Under the pieces are notes generated by a model, which was given only the letters and a program-made list of their open reading frames with translations, did no database searches and had not been told where the DNA came from. The position numbers were made by a program, and so were the translations under genes. A DNA stretch of 10,339 nt from Clostridiales bacterium (lineage in GTDB: Bacteria > Bacillota > Clostridia > Oscillospirales > CAG-382), in NCBI GenBank assembly GCA_003452915.1, contig DMMZ01000066.1:42543-52881 (forward strand). The letters run 5' to 3'. Positions 6,647 through 10,339 of this stretch are shown here, piece by piece. Position 1 is the stretch's first letter. The number at the start of each line of letters is the position of its first letter.

Positions 6647-7500
6647 GCAGTGTGCTTTTATATCCGAATATGCAAAAAAAAGGCTGTATCGAGGCTATTT
6701 CTCTTGTGTCGGAAAAATTACATTCGCTAGGTATTGACATAATAATGTCAGAAGAACATATAGAATCATTTAACTTAAATAATATAAAAATCGACCGTTA
6801 TTTACCTGAGCAGGAAGCTTTTGTAGCCTGTGATATCGCAATTGTTCTTGGCGGTGATGGCACTATGCTTTCTGCAGCACACACAGCTTGCTTAATAAAT
6901 ACACCTTTATTGGGTATAAATCTCGGGACTCTCGGCTATATGAGTGAGCTTGAAATTGCAGAGATAGATTTACTCGATAAATTGAAAGAAGAATTTAACT
7001 GTGCTCATAGAATGATGATAGATATTTCGGTTGAACGGGAAAGTATACAAATAGCCTGTTTCACAGCGTTAAACGAGGTTCTGATTTCCAGAGGTGCTGT
7101 TGCAAGTATGCTCGGTTTGAATTTAATATGCGATGGTTCGCAGGTTAATCACTACCGTGCAGATGGTTTGATTGTTTCTACACCGACAGGCTCAAGTGCT
7201 TATTCCATGTCAGCGGGTGGTCCTATTATCGATACCAAACTTGATGCTATCTGTGTCTGTCCTGTCTGCTCACATTCGCTCTCCGGCTCAAGAGCTTTAA
7301 TTTTTTCACCAAAATCCGAAATAGTTATAAAACCCCTATCTGAAAAAGGTGGCGATATTATATTAACCGCAGACGGCCGATATTCTTTTCCACTTAAAGA
7401 CGGTGACAGTGTTATAATTACAAAGAGTGCAAAAATTACCCGTTTTGTCAAACTTAAAAAAGATGCTTTTTACGACGCATTGAATAGAAAGTTAGGATAA
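6637..7500 (+). CDS. nadK: NAD kinase
   Basis: Cytosolic ATP (or polyphosphate)-dependent kinase that phosphorylates NAD to NADP, the only route to NADP in most bacteria. The 287 residues match the family length. Key motifs are GGDGT (72-76) with the catalytic Asp74, GINLGTLGYM (93-102), the NE pair (146-147), and the nucleotide-binding stretch ADGLIVSTPTGSSAYS (175-190) followed by GGPI (194-197). The PHSL motif common in relatives reads SHSL here (212-215). AGGAG at 6624-6628 lies eight bases before the ATG, which sits inside the end of tlyA. The order tlyA-nadK-argR-recN is conserved in Firmicutes. Confidence 0.97.
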   Translation: MFIGSVLLYPNMQKKGCIEAISLVSEKLHSLGIDIIMSEEHIESFNLNNIKIDRYLPEQEAFVACDIAIVLGGDGTMLSAAHTACLINTPLLGINLGTLGYMSELEIAEIDLLDKLKEEFNCAHRMMIDISVERESIQIACFTALNEVLISRGAVASMLGLNLICDGSQVNHYRADGLIVSTPTGSSAYSMSAGGPIIDTKLDAICVCPVCSHSLSGSRALIFSPKSEIVIKPLSEKGGDIILTADGRYSFPLKDGDSVIITKSAKITRFVKLKKDAFYDALNRKLG

Positions 7501-7518
7501 CTTCCCATAAAGACAGCT

Positions 7519-7543
7519 CCATGAATATTTTAAAAATATATGG
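7519..7543. promoter_or_regulatory. Palindrome resembling an ARG box before argR
   Basis: An imperfect palindrome lies between nadK and argR: CCAT 7519-7522 pairs with ATGG 7540-7543, and six further A/T pairs join 7525-7530 with 7534-7539 around a two-base bulge. The left half contains TGAAT (7522-7526), the half-site of the ArgR operator consensus; the right half is a poorer match. It lies just before the argR ribosome binding site (AAGGA 7544-7548), so ArgR bound here could block its own gene. Alternatively it is just an AT-rich hairpin in the mRNA. Confidence 0.4.
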
Positions 7544-7561
7544 AAGGAACGGTATATCAGG

Positions 7562-8023
7562 GTGAAAACAAGAAGACAAAAGAAAATACTGGATTTAATA
7601 ACAAAAACCGAGATCGACACACAAGAGGAACTTCAGACAAGATTAAACGATGCCGGATTTAATGTTACTCAGGCAACAATTTCAAGAGATATCAGAGAAC
7701 TTGGACTTATAAAAACTGCGTCGGCAAGTGGTAAATATAAATACAGCCCTAATGCGACAAAAGAAAAAGAGAATATCACAGGGAAATTTTCTTCGATATT
7801 AATACAAGCAGCACATTCAGTCGATTATGCAAGAAACCTTGTTATTATCAAGACCTATACCGGAATGGGCAGTGCCGCCGGCGCGGCGGTTGATTCTATG
7901 GAAATGTCCGGTGTAATTGGTTCACTTGCAGGTGACGATACTCTGCTTATTATAACACGGGATGATGAGACCGCAAGCAGGATATGCGAAAACATTTCCA
8001 ACTTAATTGGTAAAAATAAATAA
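7562..8023 (+). CDS. argR: Arginine repressor ArgR/AhrC
   Basis: Hexameric transcription factor that, with L-arginine as corepressor, represses arginine biosynthesis and can activate catabolism. The 153-residue length fits (B. subtilis AhrC 149, E. coli 156). The N-terminal winged helix-turn-helix spans about 1-65, with RQKKILDLI and the recognition region VTQATISRDIRELGLIK (35-51). The C-terminal oligomerisation and arginine-binding domain has GSAAGAAVD (103-111) and GSLAGDDTLLI (120-130), whose Asp pair contacts arginine. The start is GTG at 7562; the best ribosome binding site is AAGGA at 7544-7548, 13 bases away, which is rather far and may mean weak initiation or coupling. A palindrome upstream may allow autoregulation. 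argR next to recN is the usual Firmicute arrangement. Confidence 0.96.
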   Translation: MKTRRQKKILDLITKTEIDTQEELQTRLNDAGFNVTQATISRDIRELGLIKTASASGKYKYSPNATKEKENITGKFSSILIQAAHSVDYARNLVIIKTYTGMGSAAGAAVDSMEMSGVIGSLAGDDTLLIITRDDETASRICENISNLIGKNK

Positions 8024-8076
8024 TTTACTTTACTTGTTGTAATTTCCACATTTCTCCGAAAGGAATGTTCGTATTT

Positions 8077-9738
8077 ATGTTAGCATCAATACATATAGAA
8101 AATATTGCTCTTATAAAGAATATTGACATTTCGTTTGGTGATGGCTTCAACGTGCTTACAGGTGAGACAGGTGCAGGTAAAAGTATTATCATCGATGCTC
8201 TTTCGCTACTTTGTGGTGCACGGAGTGACCGTGAGATTATTCGCTCGGGCGAGGATACTGCACTAGTTGAGGGTATTTTTTACGAATTTGGCATAAGTAC
8301 TCTTTCCACTCTTGCGGAAATGGATATTTTTCCGGACGAGGATGGACTTTTGTTGATACAAAGACGACTGTCCAGCGACGGAAGAACGGTAGCAAAAATA
8401 GGTCAAAGGCAGGTAACTGCTTCCAAGCTAAGGGAGATTGCATCACTTCTTATTTCTATACATGGTCAACAGGACACTCAGATTCTCGCAGATGAACAAA
8501 AGCAGTTGTTTTTACTTGATGGCTTTGCACAAAATAATTCTGTCTTACAGGAATATATAACAGAATATAAAAAATACACCGCTTTGCTAGACAAAAAACA
8601 ATCTCTCGAAAGTTCTGAGGAAGAAAAGAGCTTTCGGCTGGATACTATTAATTTTCGTCTTGCTGAAATAGAAAAAGCACACCTTTCTGTTGGTGAAGAA
8701 GAAAAACTGGTTTCCGAGCGTATATTGCTGTCAAACAGCGAGAAAATAATTACTCATACCAACGAGGTATATAATAACATTTACCGTACACAAAAAAGTG
8801 CAACCGAAAGGATTTCGACTGCTTTAATAGCTATAAAGCCGCTTTTTGGAATTATACCAGAAGCAGAAAAAATATCCGAACGATTAAACGATGTAAAGTA
8901 CGAGCTAGAGGATATTGCCGAAACTATACAAACCTATACCGAACAGGAGGGTGGCAACCCTATCAAGCGTTTGGATGCAGTAGAAGAACGTCTTGAACAG
9001 ATAAACTCCTTAAAACGCAAGTACAAGAGCGATGTTGAGGGTATAATTAAAGAGTATGAACGACTAAAAGAAGAAAAAGAATCTATAGAATCAGCATCCG
9101 AGCTTATTGAACAGCTTGAAAAACAAATTAATCACCAGCTTGTTATACTCGGAGAAAAAGCGAAGCTTCTTAATAAATCAAGAAAAGAAGCAGCGGAAAA
9201 ACTTATAAATAAGGTTGAGGATACACTTAACTTCCTTGATATGCCATCTGTAAGGTTTGCGATTGATTTTAAGAAAAAGGATTTTACTCAAAGCGGAAAC
9301 AGCGAGGTCAGCTTTCTGATAAGTGCAAACGTTGGTGAAGTACCGAAACCGATTGCAAAAATAGCATCGGGTGGTGAATTATCAAGATTGATGCTAGCTT
9401 TGAAAAGCATACCATCTGTCAACGAAAACCCTGTTATGATTTTTGATGAGATTGATACAGGAATATCGGGAAAAACAAGTGAAAAAATTGGAATAAAGCT
9501 CTCCGACACCGCAAAAAACAGTGGTTGTCAGGTTATATGTGTAACACATTCGGCACAAATTGCCGCCCGTGCGGACACACATCTTTTAATTTCAAAGAGT
9601 GAATCAGAAGGAAGAACCACTACAAAGCTAACCGAACTTAAGGGTAATAGTAGAATCGAAGAAATATCCCGCATAATAGGCGGTGTAGTTATAACCGATA
9701 CTGTACGTAATACAGCAAGAGAAATGCTGGGACTATAA
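8077..9738 (+). CDS. recN: DNA repair protein RecN
   Basis: SMC-like ATPase recruited to double-strand breaks, where it helps tether DNA and prepare it for recombination. With the start chosen here it has 553 residues (E. coli 553, B. subtilis 576). The N-terminal half-ATPase has IHIENIALI (5-13) and Walker A GETGAGKS (29-36), then HGQQDTQ (129-135), the RecN-typical motif. A long charged central region (about 155-375) is predicted coiled coil. The C-terminal half-ATPase has the signature SGGELSRLMLAL (from 431), Walker B VMIFDEIDTG (453-462) and the VTHSAQIA switch (489-496). An ATG at 8065 would add four residues, but AAAGGA (8059-8064) abuts it directly. The same site is 12 bases from the ATG at 8077, where the protein also matches relatives, so 8077 is preferred. 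The reading frame ends immediately before a palindromic repeat. Confidence 0.96.
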   Translation: MLASIHIENIALIKNIDISFGDGFNVLTGETGAGKSIIIDALSLLCGARSDREIIRSGEDTALVEGIFYEFGISTLSTLAEMDIFPDEDGLLLIQRRLSSDGRTVAKIGQRQVTASKLREIASLLISIHGQQDTQILADEQKQLFLLDGFAQNNSVLQEYITEYKKYTALLDKKQSLESSEEEKSFRLDTINFRLAEIEKAHLSVGEEEKLVSERILLSNSEKIITHTNEVYNNIYRTQKSATERISTALIAIKPLFGIIPEAEKISERLNDVKYELEDIAETIQTYTEQEGGNPIKRLDAVEERLEQINSLKRKYKSDVEGIIKEYERLKEEKESIESASELIEQLEKQINHQLVILGEKAKLLNKSRKEAAEKLINKVEDTLNFLDMPSVRFAIDFKKKDFTQSGNSEVSFLISANVGEVPKPIAKIASGGELSRLMLALKSIPSVNENPVMIFDEIDTGISGKTSEKIGIKLSDTAKNSGCQVICVTHSAQIAARADTHLLISKSESEGRTTTKLTELKGNSRIEEISRIIGGVVITDTVRNTAREMLGL

Positions 9739-9741
9739 AAA

Positions 9742-10003
9742 GAGAACCTCTAAAAACTACCAGCACTCATCTTGACGGCTGTTTTTCCGCCAAAATGCGT
9801 TGTTCGTAATACTAATTTTCTTAAGAAATAGTAAGAAAAACTCTTTAAAAAAGTCCGTTTATCAAAGACTTTTTCTCGACTTTATCACTATTTCTAAAGA
9901 TAATTAGTATAAGTTAAATATAGCTCGATATTCGCCTTCCTCACGCCTTTTTTGACGAAAAACCATCTCGCCAAGCTAAGCACTATAGTTATTAGAGGTA
10001 CCC
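9742..10003. mobile_element. MITE-like long imperfect palindrome, about 262 bp, no transposase
   Basis: The stretch between recN and yhbY folds back on itself almost completely. Terminal repeats: ACCTCTAAaAACTA from 9746 matches the reverse complement of the right end (TTAGAGGT at 9992-9999 and bases before it). A second block beginning CTTGACGG (9771-) matches the reverse complement of 9943-9975 with gaps. A 24-base block at 9809-9832 matches 9887-9910 inverted with two mismatches. The apex is a perfect 8-bp stem (9848-9855 with 9867-9874) around 11 bases. The right arm carries about 25 extra bases near 9912-9937. The pentamer AAAAA flanks both sides (9737-9741 and 10004-10008), a possible target duplication, though low in complexity. 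No protein is encoded. Size, terminal repeats and flanks fit a non-autonomous transposable element; the transposase family is not recognised. It may also act as a terminator for recN. Confidence 0.6.
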
Positions 10004-10007
10004 AAAA

Positions 10008-10054
10008 ATCATTCGTCCGGCGATGAATGATAATTACTTCAATTTTTCGCCGGA
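10008..10054 (+). promoter_or_regulatory. Two mutually exclusive hairpins in the yhbY leader
   Basis: Stem A pairs ATCATTC (10008-10014) with GAATGAT (10025-10031), with a 10-base loop. Stem B pairs TCCGGCGA (10016-10023) with TCGCCGGA (10047-10054). Stem B's left strand lies in the loop of stem A and its right strand covers most of GGAG (10052-10055), the only ribosome binding site before yhbY. Forming A would leave the binding site free; forming B would mask it. Six T residues follow at 10062-10067. This has the form of a translational switch or attenuator, but nothing shows what it would sense. Confidence 0.45.
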
Positions 10055-10069
10055 GAAACGGTTTTTTAT

Positions 10070-10339
10070 ATGATATCTACCAAACAGCGCGCATACCTTC
10101 GTTCTTTAGCAAACAGCACGGAAACATTTCATCAGATCGGCAAAAACGGAATAAACGAAAACCTGATAAAAACTCTCTCGGACGCTCTTGAAGCAAGAGA
10201 GCTTTTAAAAATTAACATTCTCGAGTCATGCCCCAACACTCCCAAGGAGGTTATGAATTCACTCTGCGAACTACTCGGCTGTGAGGCTGTTCAGGTTATA
10301 GGTAGAAAAGTAGTCATTTATCGTGCTTCGCTTGAGGAG
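10070..10339 (+). CDS. yhbY: YhbY-type CRM-domain RNA-binding protein (3' end cut off)
   Basis: Small protein consisting of one CRM (YhbY) domain, which associates with ribosome precursors and is thought to help assemble the large subunit. The 90 codons present start ISTKQRAYLRSLAN and contain the GKNG loop (24-27, the GxxG RNA-binding motif), ALEARELLKI (39-48), the segment VMNSLCELLGCEAVQVIG (61-78) and RKVVIYR (79-85). The family is about 96 residues, so only a few codons lie past the window. The ATG at 10070 is preceded by GGAG at 10052-10055, 14 bases away and inside a possible hairpin; no in-frame alternative fits better. In Firmicutes this gene (yqeI) usually precedes nadD, which may lie beyond the edge. 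It is separated from recN by the palindromic repeat and may be a new transcription unit. Confidence 0.9.
   Translation, partial: MISTKQRAYLRSLANSTETFHQIGKNGINENLIKTLSDALEARELLKINILESCPNTPKEVMNSLCELLGCEAVQVIGRKVVIYRASLEE

Noticed and set aside
7521..7565. 14-codon frame (MNILKIYGRNGISG) whose stop overlaps the argR GTG start
   Set aside because: It could couple translation to argR, but no Shine-Dalgarno precedes it and it overlaps the palindrome; not enough to call a leader peptide.
8065..8076. Upstream ATG giving RecN four extra residues
   Set aside because: The ribosome binding site touches this ATG with no spacing, and relatives begin at the second Met.
9952..9989. TTGACG and TATAGT in the right arm of the palindrome as a yhbY promoter
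   Set aside because: The spacing is 26 bases, far beyond the usable range.

Overview
The window is a co-directional (+ strand), AT-rich chromosomal segment from a Gram-positive, Clostridia-like Firmicute. The gene order xseA-xseB-ispA-[large RNA]-membrane protein-dxs-tlyA-nadK-argR-recN is the classic Firmicute housekeeping block. AAGGA/GGAG-type ribosome binding sites, TTG and GTG starts and tight gene overlaps agree with this. No species can be named from the sequence alone.

The most notable object is the 0.8 kb without a protein gene between ispA and the next CDS. It holds a large structured RNA of about 625 nt (about 2661-3285) that I identify as OLE RNA (Ornate, Large, Extremophilic). 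Support comes from its position between ispA and dxs, its size, and the adjacent four-helix membrane protein that fits OapA, the OLE-associated membrane protein. Its two ends pair with each other, it has many internal hairpins, and a near-consensus extended -10 sigma-A promoter (TTGATA-N17-TATAAT) sits immediately upstream. OLE RNPs are known in alkaliphilic Bacillus (B. halodurans) to sit at the membrane and to affect tolerance to alcohol, cold and Mg2+.

Layout: 1-83, tail of an upstream region with a terminator-like hairpin. 84-1600, exonuclease VII (xseA, xseB). 1662-2552, prenyl diphosphate synthase (ispA). 2626-3285, promoter and OLE RNA. 3345-3995, oapA. 4039-5913, dxs (first step of the MEP isoprenoid pathway). 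5897-6646, TlyA-family RNA methyltransferase overlapping dxs. 6637-7500, NAD kinase overlapping tlyA. 7519-7543, palindrome resembling an ARG box. 7562-8023, ArgR/AhrC repressor. 8077-9738, RecN. 9742-10003, long imperfect palindrome with the form of a MITE, placed three bases after the recN stop. 10008-10054, two mutually exclusive hairpins. 10070 to the end, a YhbY-type CRM-domain RNA-binding protein cut by the window edge.

Functionally, dxs and ispA are the entry and chain-elongation steps of isoprenoid synthesis and flank the OLE/oapA pair. xseAB and recN serve DNA repair. nadK supplies NADP and argR controls arginine metabolism. tlyA and yhbY act on RNA/ribosomes. From xseA to recN the spacing allows one long transcript, with the OLE promoter able to give an extra, abundant RNA from within it.
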